Origin: Phycisphaerales bacterium
GTDB taxonomy: Bacteria; Planctomycetota; Phycisphaerae; Phycisphaerales; SM1A02
DNA: 37,783 bases
Direction: 5' to 3'
NCBI GenBank assembly: GCA_009691705.1
Contig: SIAR01000025.1
Span: 1 to 37,783 of the forward strand
The translations under genes were made by a program, and so were the position numbers. The notes beneath the pieces were generated by a model. That model searched no databases. It was not told the DNA's origin and saw nothing but the letters and a program-made list of their open reading frames with translations. Below, one piece after another: positions 25,178 to 33,860 of the stretch. Within the stretch, counting starts at the first letter, position 1. Every line of letters begins with the position of its first letter.

Positions 25178-26301
25178 GCGAACCGACGTACTGGGTTCGA
25201 CTTGGCACGCGCACAGAGGGTCCACTCTCGCTGAGTGAAGTGCGCTTGCGTGCCGCGCGCGGAGCACTCTCGCGCGTACACATGGTCTCACGCGATCGAA
25301 CGCGCTGGGTCGTTGCGGCGAAGGTGTCTGAGATTTTTCGCAGTAATGGCAGTGTGTGCACAGACGTTCTCGCATTGGCTCCCGTCGAAGATGCGCTCTC
25401 AATCGACTTTCCGGATGACGGTGCAGAGAACGGCATGTTTCAGGTTTCGCTGCCAGGCATGGCAATGGTGCGAGCCCAATGGATTCTCGTACCAGCGTGG
25501 ACTGTGATCGCAGTCGCTGCTCTGCTCCCAACGGCGCGACAATCAGCAGAGGCACTTCGCGCCTGGGATCTCGTGCAACTCAGTGAGTTCTTTGGATGGC
25601 GCGGAGTGTTGCTTGGATCACTCTGGCTTCTGATGCTGCTCATCGCAGCGATCGCGATCGGCATTGGCACGCTGGCGCGAGGCAACGCGCGCGCAGTCGG
25701 TGGACTTGTGGTCGGAGTGCTCGCAGTCGCCACCTGCACAGTGACAGTCTGGGCCGGCACCGCCAGTGGATTCATCGCTGGCACGACACTACTGCTCGCA
25801 GTGTTTGCAGTGCGGGTTGTTGATGCGATTCTGTATGGTCCATGTTCACAACCAGCGGGGGCACGAGAACCAGCGCTCACCCTGACCGAAACAGCAGTTG
25901 GGTTCTCGCTCGCCGTGACCACCATGCTTGTCGCGATCGTCGCTGTGGTGATCAAGGGTGTTCCGTTTTCGGTGGCGGCGTTCTTCGCCCTGGTCGCAAG
26001 CGCGTTGTGTGCTGTCGCCGCGGTGCTCGCAGGTGGAGAGTCGCCCAAGCGAACGCTCATTCTCTGGTTGTCGCTTGGCACAATTATTGCGGTCGTTCTG
26101 GCTCTGCTCGCAGAATCAATCACCGCGCACTTGCTGGGAGCACCGCGTATGGCGCTCTTCGAGGCTGTGCGGGCCATCTGCGTGACAGCGCTCACATCGC
26201 TCTGCGCATACGTTTCCTACTGTGAACTTCGCTACGTTCAACATCCAACCCCACCCGCGCCCGATATGAACGCGCTCAATTCAGAGGACATTGCACTATG
26301 A
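25174..26301 (+). CDS. GYF-domain multi-span membrane protein
   Basis: 375 residues from a GTG start. Residues 5-55 match a GYF_2 domain (YWVRLGTRTEGPLSLSEV ... RWVVAAKVSEIF), a small cytoplasmic module that in other proteins binds proline-rich peptides. About eight membrane helices follow (~103-119, 144-166, 176-194, 197-220, 241-260, 263-286, 293-312 and 329-349). It lies between the coiled-coil protein and the channel subunit, with four-base overlaps on both sides. The Pro-rich linkers of the GAP1-like or VWA proteins are conceivable GYF ligands, but that is inference. Confidence 0.78.
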   Translation: MSEPTYWVRLGTRTEGPLSLSEVRLRAARGALSRVHMVSRDRTRWVVAAKVSEIFRSNGSVCTDVLALAPVEDALSIDFPDDGAENGMFQVSLPGMAMVRAQWILVPAWTVIAVAALLPTARQSAEALRAWDLVQLSEFFGWRGVLLGSLWLLMLLIAAIAIGIGTLARGNARAVGGLVVGVLAVATCTVTVWAGTASGFIAGTTLLLAVFAVRVVDAILYGPCSQPAGAREPALTLTETAVGFSLAVTTMLVAIVAVVIKGVPFSVAAFFALVASALCAVAAVLAGGESPKRTLILWLSLGTIIAVVLALLAESITAHLLGAPRMALFEAVRAICVTALTSLCAYVSYCELRYVQHPTPPAPDMNALNSEDIAL

Positions 26302-27173
26302 CCACCACCAGCGACTCCACCCACTCAACTCCCATCGACGCGCGCAGTGGAGACCTCGAATGCATGATCGGATTTACAACCGGTCGCTACACCCGCACAC
26401 ACGGCCCATTCTGGTTTGGTATCGCGCTCGTGCTCACCGTGCTGACGTGGCTCGCGCTGAGTCCATTCAAGGGCACTTACTTCGAGAACGTCATCGCGAG
26501 CGGATGGCAAACGAATTGGTTCTGCATACTGTTTACTTGGTGGTGTCTGTGCATCTTGGTCGCCAAACTATTCAAGATTCGCGTGCAGCGGCGCGCGCTC
26601 GAGATTCATGACATCTTTCCCCGTCGCGGCGACTTCGTGCTCTCGCCAGGAACATCGGGCGACATCTTGGCGCGCATCAAACAACGGGTGAGCCGTCCCA
26701 AAGAGTTCCTGCTCTTCAACCGCGTCTCAATGGCACTCTCGAATCTTGGCAACATTGGTGAGGTGCGCGATGTCGGCGCAGTGCTCGATGCCCAAGCGGA
26801 TAGCGACTCGAGCACGGTTGACTCGTCATACACGGCGATTCGTGCGCTCATCTGGACGATTCCCGTGCTCGGATTTATCGGCACAGTGCTCGGACTCGGC
26901 ATCGCCATCGGCAATTTCACCGATGTGATTTCGGGTGGCGAGGTTGCCGCAGGGTCCGCGGCTACAAACGCGGGATCTATTCGTGAGAAACTCGCTCCGG
27001 TCGTGGGTGGACTAGCCACGGCGTTCAACACAACGCTCGTTGCGCTCGTCGCAGCAGTCGGCGTGCAACTCTTCACAACCTTCGTCTACAAACTAGAAGA
27101 AGACCTCTTGGATGACTGCACGCAGTACTGCAACGATCACATCGTGAGCCGTTTGAAACTGACCAACTGGTAA
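26298..27173 (+). CDS. MotA/TolQ/ExbB-like proton channel subunit
   Basis: 291 residues with four membrane helices (~37-54, 74-92, 183-206 and 235-264). TM3 contains IPVLGFIGTVLGLGIAIGNF and TM4 contains PVVGGLATAFNTTLVALVAA, the two conserved helices that surround the B-subunit helix in MotA/ExbB/TolQ. A cytoplasmic loop of ~90 residues separates helices 2 and 3, as in the family. Its job is to convert proton or sodium flow into movement, together with the two following proteins. It overlaps the GYF gene by four bases and precedes the first B-type subunit by 19 bases. It lacks the long cytoplasmic tail of ZorA: only ~27 residues follow TM4. Confidence 0.88.
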   Translation: MTTTSDSTHSTPIDARSGDLECMIGFTTGRYTRTHGPFWFGIALVLTVLTWLALSPFKGTYFENVIASGWQTNWFCILFTWWCLCILVAKLFKIRVQRRALEIHDIFPRRGDFVLSPGTSGDILARIKQRVSRPKEFLLFNRVSMALSNLGNIGEVRDVGAVLDAQADSDSSTVDSSYTAIRALIWTIPVLGFIGTVLGLGIAIGNFTDVISGGEVAAGSAATNAGSIREKLAPVVGGLATAFNTTLVALVAAVGVQLFTTFVYKLEEDLLDDCTQYCNDHIVSRLKLTNW

Positions 27174-27192
27174 TCGCACCGAGCTGCCCACC

Positions 27193-28053
27193 ATGTCGAA
27201 GCACGATGGAGTCTCGCCAATGTCCTTCTTTTCGTTTCAGGACATCATGGCGTGTGTCACTGGCATCATGATTCTGGTCGCGCTGATATTGGCGCTCGAT
27301 CCTCTTGGCGATATTCCCACTAGCGCGCGCAATCCTGGGCAATCACAGCAACTGCGACAGGGTCTTGACGGAGCACGGGCGCGGGTGGCCGAGGCTCAGA
27401 AAGGGCTTGAAGCAGCGAGTGCGGCGCTCGCAGAGGCGAAGGCGCGTCCCCAAGTGAGTGCCGATCAGTTGGAGCGTCTCGAGAAACTCGTCGCGAAAGC
27501 GCGCGAGGGAGTCATTGCGATCGAACGGCTGCGTGATTCGGCAAATGGCGATGCGCAGCGCCAAGAAGATCAAACGGTCTTGATAAATCGGGACTGCGAG
27601 CGCGCCAGTGAAAAAGTGCTCGCGATCAAACAAGACCTCGGCGACAAGTCGCTTCGGGCCCGCGTGCAATACCAAGCGGGTGATCGCGAGCAACTGCGTC
27701 CGCTCTTGTTCGAAGTGACGCCAACAGAGATTCGCGTTGGCGAACTTGATGAAATGGGAACCCCCAAGCAAGTCGCGACAGTGCGCGATGCCAGCGTCAC
27801 AACTGCACTACGCGTCTGGGCTGCGAGCACCCCCGTTGCGGGGGCGGCGCCCGAAGCGATCGCACTTGAACCACTGCTCAGGTCGCACCCGAGTTCGAAC
27901 TGGTATGTCATGCTGATCGTGCGCGACGATTCAGTGACGCTGTCGAATGGGTTGCGCGATCTTGTTCGAGCGCAGGGCTACGAGATTGGATGGCAAATCT
28001 GGGATGCCCACGATGGCGGGTTCTTTGATCTGCCACCGGAGTCACTGCCATGA
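27193..28053 (+). CDS. MotB/ExbD-like motor subunit, first copy
   Basis: 286 residues. A short N-terminus leads into one membrane helix (~12-36, FSFQDIMACVTGIMILVALI). D17 at its beginning is in the place of the proton-carrying aspartate of ExbD/MotB. A coiled coil (~55-115, rich in Glu, Ala and Lys) follows, then a C-terminal domain (~150-286) with RPLLFEVTPTEIRV and YVMLIVRDDSVTLSNGLRDL. The domain is not an OmpA-type peptidoglycan-binding domain. Similar proteins are common in planctomycetes. It should assemble with the MotA/ExbB-like subunit and with the next gene product, whose start overlaps its stop by four bases. Confidence 0.82.
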   Translation: MSKHDGVSPMSFFSFQDIMACVTGIMILVALILALDPLGDIPTSARNPGQSQQLRQGLDGARARVAEAQKGLEAASAALAEAKARPQVSADQLERLEKLVAKAREGVIAIERLRDSANGDAQRQEDQTVLINRDCERASEKVLAIKQDLGDKSLRARVQYQAGDREQLRPLLFEVTPTEIRVGELDEMGTPKQVATVRDASVTTALRVWAASTPVAGAAPEAIALEPLLRSHPSSNWYVMLIVRDDSVTLSNGLRDLVRAQGYEIGWQIWDAHDGGFFDLPPESLP

Positions 28054-28895
28054 TCATGCGGCGCAGAAGCAGGCGGCGTCGCCGACGGAAGGGAGCGGCG
28101 ACGACTGACGCATTCGAACTCTTTCTTGATGCGCTCTGCAACGCGCTCGGCGTGATTCTGTTCATCTTGCTCTGCGTGGTTGTGTTCGCGAAGAGCCCCG
28201 ATGGGGATCAGAAGCGAATGGATCCCGAGCAAATAGCGGCTGAGACGAAGGCACTTGACGCACAGGCCGCTCGCACGGAGGCGCAACTGACAGCAGTGCT
28301 CGCCGCGCTCTCAGCGCTGCCACCGTCGGGCGATCCTGAGAGCGTTCGTCGGAGGAAAGAGTTGCTTGGTGCGCTTGACACGATGCGCACCAAGAAACTC
28401 GCGGAGGTCGAAGCTGAGAAGCAGGCGCGTGCACGGCTGGCTGCAAGCGGCGTTGCACTCGTCGCTTCGGTAGAGAAGCGCAACAACCTCGCGGCGCAAC
28501 TTGCGCGGCTCGATGATGAGCGCAAGAAACAGCTGACAATGACGCAGTTTGTGCGCGTTGCTCGGTTGCGCGCAGATGGGCGCAAGGCAGTCCTCATCCT
28601 CTGCGCCGACGGCCGAGTGAGCATCGCAACACTCGTTGGCAAGGGACAAGAGATTGCTGAGCCAGTGGGGGTTGGCATCCCAGTCACCGACGAAGCTTCG
28701 GCGCGGTTGGCGATAGCACAGCTGTTTGGCGCAAAAACTCCCGACACCTTCCGGGCCGAGGTTGCCGTGTGGCCGAGTGGATTCGCCGCCTACAAACGCC
28801 TCGAACGAGTGATGATCGAGAAGAGATTCGGAATCAATCCGCTGCCGGTGGCTGCGGGCGAACCGATTCGCGAAGGGGCCGGCGGAATCCAGTAA
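28050..28895 (+). CDS. MotB/ExbD-like motor subunit, second copy
   Basis: 281 residues. A strongly basic N-terminus (MIMRRRSRRRRRRKG) precedes one membrane helix (~25-47, FLDALCNALGVILFILLCVV). D27 is followed seven residues later by G34, the same Asp-x6-Gly spacing as in the preceding protein. A coiled coil (~70-165) and a small C-terminal domain (KAVLILCADGRVSI; VAVWPSGFAAYKRLERVM) complete it. The two B-type proteins share architecture but little identity, so they are probably obligate partners. The 3' end overlaps the convergent EamA gene by 62 bases, and the operon ends here. Confidence 0.8.
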   Translation: MIMRRRSRRRRRRKGAATTDAFELFLDALCNALGVILFILLCVVVFAKSPDGDQKRMDPEQIAAETKALDAQAARTEAQLTAVLAALSALPPSGDPESVRRRKELLGALDTMRTKKLAEVEAEKQARARLAASGVALVASVEKRNNLAAQLARLDDERKKQLTMTQFVRVARLRADGRKAVLILCADGRVSIATLVGKGQEIAEPVGVGIPVTDEASARLAIAQLFGAKTPDTFRAEVAVWPSGFAAYKRLERVMIEKRFGINPLPVAAGEPIREGAGGIQ

Positions 28896-29766
28896 CGGTT
28901 GCAACAAGCGCTCCGCCGAGCATGAGCAACGCGCCGAACCACTTGCGCGGATCGAACGACTCATTCATCCAGAGCGATCCTGAAATCTCTGCGAAGAGCG
29001 CCTCAAGCGACAAGATCACCGCAGCGTGCGATGGTGGCGCCGATGTCTGCGCGAGTGCTTGCAGGGTGAACGCAATGGCGATGGCAAAGAGTGCCGAGAA
29101 GAGAATCGAGCCCCATCCTGCGCAGAGCAAGTCGACTGAGACCGGTTCGATGCTTAGAGCAATCACAGCCGATAGAACTCCGGTGACCGCGAACTGAACG
29201 ACGGCAATGCCAAGAGGATCGCCGCGACGAACAGCCCATCCAATCACGTGCACATGGCAGGCCCACGCGAGAGCGCATCCCATGAGATAGAGATCGTCCG
29301 ATTGAACCTCGACCGTGTCGCGAATGACGAGAAACCAAAGTCCAACGATGGTGAGCGCAACGCCGACCCAGACGCGCGCGAGCACGCGTTGACCGAGAAG
29401 TAATCCCAAGAGTGGCACCCACAACACATACGTGCCGGTGATGAATCCTGCGGTGCCCGCGGTGACTGTCGCCATCGCCTTCTGTTGCAACGATGCAGCC
29501 GTGAGCAGTGCGATCGATGCAGCTACTCCCCCGACCAGCGTGGTCAGCGTGCGTGCCTCGCCTCTGCGAATGACAAATGGCAGCAAGATCACTGCGCCAA
29601 TGAGAAACCGCGCGGCGTTGAAAGTGAATGGCGTGTCGCCCATCTGCTGCGTGGCAATGCGCTGCGCAACAAATCCGATTCCCCACAGTACGGCGCAGAG
29701 CAGCAGCAGGCCATCGGCTGATGCGACAGATAGCCGCAGTGGCAGCGGGGCAACAGGTTGAGTCAT
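28834..29766 (-). CDS. EamA/DMT-family transporter
   Basis: 310 residues with about ten membrane helices arranged as two EamA repeats, the second starting near WACHVHVIGWAV. Typical features include LLCAVLWGIGFVAQRIA in TM1, FNAARFLIGAVIL in TM2 and, near the C-terminus, VILSLEALFAEISGSLWMNE with the family's glutamate. The family exports metabolites and amino acids; the substrate is unknown. The ATG at 29766 overlaps the stop of the signal peptidase gene by one base (TAATG), which decides the start. It is the last gene of the minus-strand housekeeping operon. Confidence 0.93.
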   Translation of the reverse strand: MTQPVAPLPLRLSVASADGLLLLCAVLWGIGFVAQRIATQQMGDTPFTFNAARFLIGAVILLPFVIRRGEARTLTTLVGGVAASIALLTAASLQQKAMATVTAGTAGFITGTYVLWVPLLGLLLGQRVLARVWVGVALTIVGLWFLVIRDTVEVQSDDLYLMGCALAWACHVHVIGWAVRRGDPLGIAVVQFAVTGVLSAVIALSIEPVSVDLLCAGWGSILFSALFAIAIAFTLQALAQTSAPPSHAAVILSLEALFAEISGSLWMNESFDPRKWFGALLMLGGALVATVTGFRRPLRESVRPQPPAAD

Positions 29767-31379
29767 TAGCGGATGAATCTCAGGCGACCGAAGTCGGGAA
29801 TGAACGCCCGACCTCCTAGGTTCATCGGCATCGGTGCCGGGAAGTACACCGACCACGCCTTGCCGATCACCATCTCGCGCGGAACAACAAACGGATGATC
29901 GTTGCCGAGCTCTTGCGTGACGAGCGGATGGGGGCGTCCCCAAAGTCGCGAGTCTTTGCTCGCGCCACTGTTGTCGCCGAACATCACATACTCACCCCCG
30001 TCAATGCGCGCGAGTCGGGTTGGGTCAGTGGCGAAGGCGAGTCCTGTGATTGCTGGTCCGTTCGAAGCAAACTGATTGTTCGCGCTGAGAAAGTCAGGTC
30101 GGTAGTAAAGATCACGCTTCACTGCAACTTTTCGCAGGACGAAAGGCGATCCATTGAAGGTCCAGTGCAGCGCAGTGGGAGTTGGGCGTTGGCCGACGGG
30201 GTTAGCGAGCACCTGTTCGAGCGTGCGTCCAAAGTGCGATGCGAGCAATCGTTTGATTGGACCGCCGAGGTCGTAGTCGAGTCTTGCGACGCGCGATCCA
30301 TCAATAAACACCGACATCTCTTGGTCGACATGCCAGAGCTCGAGCAAGAAGGGTTCGTCGGCAGGAATCTCGCACGCAACAGATGTGCTGGCAACAGCGG
30401 CGTGCGACTCAGCCTCTTCGATCGCGAGTCGCACTTGACCACTTCCGATTTCGAAGTGATATAGAAGACCGCGCGCAGCCAGCGTGAGCTTAGTGTGAAA
30501 TGTTGCGGGGTCAGCCACATCGATCGCCGCTGCGATGCTGAGATCTGCAGTTGGAAAGAGCGGAATGTCGCGTCGATACACGTTGTAAGCATTCCAATCG
30601 TCGAGTGACAGAACATCGTTCGACCAGGTCAATGATGCCGGCGTTGCCTTGGTCCAACTCCATGCGCGATCACCGCGCACATCCCATCCATCGCTCGGTT
30701 TCCAAGGCGAACCAACCCAACGCTGCCGCAGCGCCGTTTCGAGACGCGCGATGTCAACTGGTTGGTAGTCGCTGTCATACACAGGTTGCCACACGGCCCG
30801 CTGGATGTACTCGGGCTTGCGTTCGATGAGAAGTTCGTCGGCAGTGGCGGTGGGCGATCCTGTAAAGATGTCTCCGTCCGAAACTAGCAATGTCTCATTG
30901 GGCATTCCGACCAATCGTTTGATGTAGTAGACGGCATCACCAACGGGATCGATCGGATTCTTGAACACGACAACATCCCAGCGTTTGGGGGCAGTGAATG
31001 GCTCGAGATACTTCAAGACCAGCACGCGATCACCCATGCGAATCTCACTCGCGAGCGCATCATTCGGTACTGACAGCACCGGATACTGACGACTGAGCAT
31101 CGGATCAAAGATCGGACGCTCTCCGCGCAGTTGCCGTCGTTGCACTTCGAGCACCTCTGCACTATCGGCCGCATACTCATACCCAGTCGCGGGAGTATGC
31201 AACCGCACGTGCGCGCCCATCAAGGTCGGCGCCATCGAGCCGGTAGGAATCACAAACCCTTCCAGGATGAATCCGCGAAATGCCATCGCGAAGACGAACG
31301 CGACGATGAGTGATTGCAAGGTGTCGATCACACCACTCGTTGTCTGTGGCGCACTCTGATGCGCGCGGGTGGTGTTCAT
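29766..31379 (-). CDS. lepB: Signal peptidase I with large internal beta-rich insertion
   Basis: This 537-residue enzyme removes signal peptides at the outer face of the membrane; most bacterial forms have 170-330 residues. One N-terminal helix (~20-40) is followed by box B with the nucleophile S48 (IPTGSMAPT), box C DRVLVLKYL (117-125), and boxes D/E with the general base K154 in YYIKR and FGDNSGASKDSR (467-478). Between them lies an insertion of about 240 residues (~190-430). Its DLSIAAAIDVAD, YHFEIGSGQVRLAIE and PFLLELWHVDQEMSVFIDG segments read like a concanavalin/LamG-type beta sandwich. The gene follows ricT by 12 bases and is fused by TAATG to the EamA gene. Confidence 0.94.
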   Translation of the reverse strand: MNTTRAHQSAPQTTSGVIDTLQSLIVAFVFAMAFRGFILEGFVIPTGSMAPTLMGAHVRLHTPATGYEYAADSAEVLEVQRRQLRGERPIFDPMLSRQYPVLSVPNDALASEIRMGDRVLVLKYLEPFTAPKRWDVVVFKNPIDPVGDAVYYIKRLVGMPNETLLVSDGDIFTGSPTATADELLIERKPEYIQRAVWQPVYDSDYQPVDIARLETALRQRWVGSPWKPSDGWDVRGDRAWSWTKATPASLTWSNDVLSLDDWNAYNVYRRDIPLFPTADLSIAAAIDVADPATFHTKLTLAARGLLYHFEIGSGQVRLAIEEAESHAAVASTSVACEIPADEPFLLELWHVDQEMSVFIDGSRVARLDYDLGGPIKRLLASHFGRTLEQVLANPVGQRPTPTALHWTFNGSPFVLRKVAVKRDLYYRPDFLSANNQFASNGPAITGLAFATDPTRLARIDGGEYVMFGDNSGASKDSRLWGRPHPLVTQELGNDHPFVVPREMVIGKAWSVYFPAPMPMNLGGRAFIPDFGRLRFIR

Positions 31380-31391
31380 TGGCGGCGAATC

Positions 31392-32387
31392 CTACAACGA
31401 AGGATTGTTGCTGGGCGGTTGGTCGACGCGCGGAATCACCGTGACATCTTCGACAGGAAAGGCGTACTCACCTTTGTTGCCGTCGAGGCGCACGAGCACG
31501 AGTTGAACCAGGATGCGTGCTTCGATCACGACACCCGCCCCGTCTGGAGTCTGCACGCGCGCTTTTACCTTGGGCACACGCTTCGCGAGCGACTCATAGG
31601 TCTCATCTTCGTATCGCAGACAACACATCAGCCGTCCACACCGCCCAGAGATTTTCATTGGATCGAGCGTCGCCTTCTGCAACTTTGCGCTCTTCATCGA
31701 GATCGGCTTGAGCACCTTGAGGAAGTTCTTGCAGCAGCAGTGCTGTCCGCACTTTTCGTAGTCGGCAACTAGTCGCGCCTCGTCGCGCGCCCCAACCTGG
31801 CGAAGTTCGATGCGGGTCGAAAGTTGCGACGCAAGTGTCTTGAGCAGTTCGCGAAAATCGACCCGCTCTTCGCTGAGGTAGTAGATCGTGAGCATTTCAC
31901 CACCGAAAAGTGGCTCGACCGCGACGAATTTCATGGCAAGTCCGCTTGCTTGCAGCAACACCTTTACCGATGGTCCCAGCGCCGCCGCTTCAGATTGCAC
32001 GCCATTCCAATGGGCGAGGTCTTGGGCGGTCGCGATGCGCTCGATGCGTCCCTCATTGTGAAACGGGTAGTCCTTGCCCCCTGAATTCTCGATGTATTCA
32101 AGCATTTCTTGCCGCGAGACGCTCTTGGAGCATCCCGAGTTCGCGCAGGCCGTGGTGAGCATCTCAACGATTTCAGTGCCGCGGTGCGTGTGCGCCACCA
32201 ACTTCGTGCCGCATCCAGGCTTTGCATTGCCTTGGTATGGCAATTCAGCGACCCACTTCATGCGACCCCCCCGAACCACGATCGATGTTGGAGCCTTCAG
32301 TTTCGCGTAGATCTCAGCGTCGGTTTCGAGTGTGCGAAAACTCGAGTCTGCATCGCGTTCAAAGATTGGTAGTGGATGGATCGACAC
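31392..32387 (-). CDS. ricT: PSP1-domain protein RicT (YaaT)
   Basis: 331 residues. The PSP1 core is recognised by FVAVEPLFGGEMLTIYYLSEERVDFRELL and by the cysteine-rich segment with CGQHCCC (213-219) and GRCGRLMCCLRYE (248-260), which in RicT binds iron-sulfur clusters with its partners. In Bacillus the complex modulates RNase Y cleavage and development. The N-terminal ~140 residues are longer than in Bacillus and contain further cysteines (CGTK, CANSGCSK). ATG 32387 follows the der stop by five bases, so it is co-transcribed with der. RicA and RicF partners are not visible in the window. Confidence 0.92.
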   Translation of the reverse strand: MSIHPLPIFERDADSSFRTLETDAEIYAKLKAPTSIVVRGGRMKWVAELPYQGNAKPGCGTKLVAHTHRGTEIVEMLTTACANSGCSKSVSRQEMLEYIENSGGKDYPFHNEGRIERIATAQDLAHWNGVQSEAAALGPSVKVLLQASGLAMKFVAVEPLFGGEMLTIYYLSEERVDFRELLKTLASQLSTRIELRQVGARDEARLVADYEKCGQHCCCKNFLKVLKPISMKSAKLQKATLDPMKISGRCGRLMCCLRYEDETYESLAKRVPKVKARVQTPDGAGVVIEARILVQLVLVRLDGNKGEYAFPVEDVTVIPRVDQPPSNNPSL

Positions 32388-32392
32388 GGTTT

Positions 32393-33826
32393 TTACTTGC
32401 GCGCGGCGCGCCTTTGGTGCATGTCATCTGGATCGCGCTTGCGCTCGCTGAAGATGAGTTTGATCGGTACTTCGCTGTACGGCACTTCTTCGCGCAACCG
32501 ATTGAGCAGATAGCGTTCGTATGACCCCTCAAACAGCGCGGGCCTGTTCACGACCATCGCGATCGTGGGAGGATTCGTTTCGATCTGCGAAATGTAATAG
32601 ACCTTAGCGAGTGTGCCGAGCCGCGAGGAGGGTCCGCGGTCGGTGAGAACCCTTTGAACAAGCGCGTTGAGCTTGCCCGTGGTCTCGCGATGGCTCGCTT
32701 GGGTGTGCAAGTTGAATGCCATCGAGATTGCATCGTTGATGTTGTCGCCCTTCTTGGCACTCACGAAGACAATCGGCGCGAAGTTGAGCATCGGCAGTTC
32801 CTGCGTAAGGTAGGCGAGGTAGTCCGACGTCGTGCGTCCTGCGGCAACGAGATCCCACTTGTTGACGACGATCACGGTTGGCTTGAAGGCCTCGATGAGG
32901 TTGCCGGCCAGTTGTTTTTCGACCTGCGAAACAGGCTCTGTTGCGTCGAGCAGCAAGAGCGCGACATCGGCGCGACGGATCGCTACTTCGGTGCGGTTGT
33001 GCGAATAGAACTCGACGTCGTCCGCCCACGATTTGCGCTTGCGAATGCCGGCGGTGTCGATGGCGATATACGTGCGTCCCTCTGACTCGAACCGCACATC
33101 GACTGAGTCGCGCGTCGTTCCAGCGATCTCACTCACGATGACGCGCGGCGCACCCGCGAGCGCATTCACAAGGCTGCTCTTGCCGGCGTTGCGCCGTCCA
33201 ACGATTGCAACTTTCATCTCTGGCGAGACAACCGTCTCTTGCGGACGCGATCCAAGTCGTTGCCAGATTTCTTCGATGAGCGTGCGCATTCCCATGCCAG
33301 ACTTCGTCGACACGCCATAGGTGTCGCCGAATCCGAGCGCTGACGCCTCGGCGGCGTGCATCTCCCAAGATGGGCCATCGACTTTGTTCGCGACCTGCAT
33401 GACGCGGTCAGTGTTTCCGCCGCGGCGCAGCAGCTGGGCGATGCGCTCGTCGAGGGCGGTGATGCCGGACTGCGCGTCTACTGTGAAGAGCACAATCGTC
33501 GCCCCTTCGACGGCAGCGAGAATCTGCTGTTCGATGTCTGGAGCGAGTAATGAGAGGTCTTTGCCCGCATCGTCGTATCGCTTTCCTTCGGCGGTGTAGA
33601 TGCCGAATCCGCCGGTGTCGCAGAGTTCGGCGGCGCGCGGAAGGGCGTCATCCTCAGCATCGCCCGGAGGAGCGATGGTGATCACTGTCGAAATGCGATC
33701 GCGCGTGACGCCGGGTGTGGGGTCAACGATCGAAATGCGTTCGCCCGCAATGCGGTTGAACAGACTTGATTTGCCCACATTTGGGCGTCCGACGATAGCG
33801 ATCACGGGAAGCATGGAGTCGTTCAA
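32393..33826 (-). CDS. der: Ribosome-assembly GTPase Der (EngA)
   Basis: 477 residues with two tandem GTPase domains and a C-terminal KH-like domain, the architecture unique to Der. The first has GRPNVGKSS (residues 13-21), CDTGG and NKVD. The second has GRRNAGKSS, DTAG and NKWD. It binds the 50S subunit late in assembly. The tail RDPDDMHQRRAARK is basic, as is usual. It is part of the run gpmI, unknown gene, der, ricT, lepB, EamA. Nothing is odd, except that the spacer between the GTPase domains is short. Confidence 0.98.
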   Translation of the reverse strand: MNDSMLPVIAIVGRPNVGKSSLFNRIAGERISIVDPTPGVTRDRISTVITIAPPGDAEDDALPRAAELCDTGGFGIYTAEGKRYDDAGKDLSLLAPDIEQQILAAVEGATIVLFTVDAQSGITALDERIAQLLRRGGNTDRVMQVANKVDGPSWEMHAAEASALGFGDTYGVSTKSGMGMRTLIEEIWQRLGSRPQETVVSPEMKVAIVGRRNAGKSSLVNALAGAPRVIVSEIAGTTRDSVDVRFESEGRTYIAIDTAGIRKRKSWADDVEFYSHNRTEVAIRRADVALLLLDATEPVSQVEKQLAGNLIEAFKPTVIVVNKWDLVAAGRTTSDYLAYLTQELPMLNFAPIVFVSAKKGDNINDAISMAFNLHTQASHRETTGKLNALVQRVLTDRGPSSRLGTLAKVYYISQIETNPPTIAMVVNRPALFEGSYERYLLNRLREEVPYSEVPIKLIFSERKRDPDDMHQRRAARK

Positions 33827-33860
33827 GCATAGTCGCTCGACGAGCGATCACGCCTCTGCG

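Noticed and set aside
25440-26195. 251-codon open frame on the minus strand
   Set aside because: Antisense to the GYF membrane gene; Thr/Ala/Ser-rich low-complexity translation with no domain.
17672-28895. Whole operon as a canonical Zorya defence system
   Set aside because: It has ZorA- and ZorB-like motor genes, but the A protein lacks the long cytoplasmic tail, the B proteins lack an OmpA domain, and no ZorC, ZorD helicase or ZorE nuclease is present.
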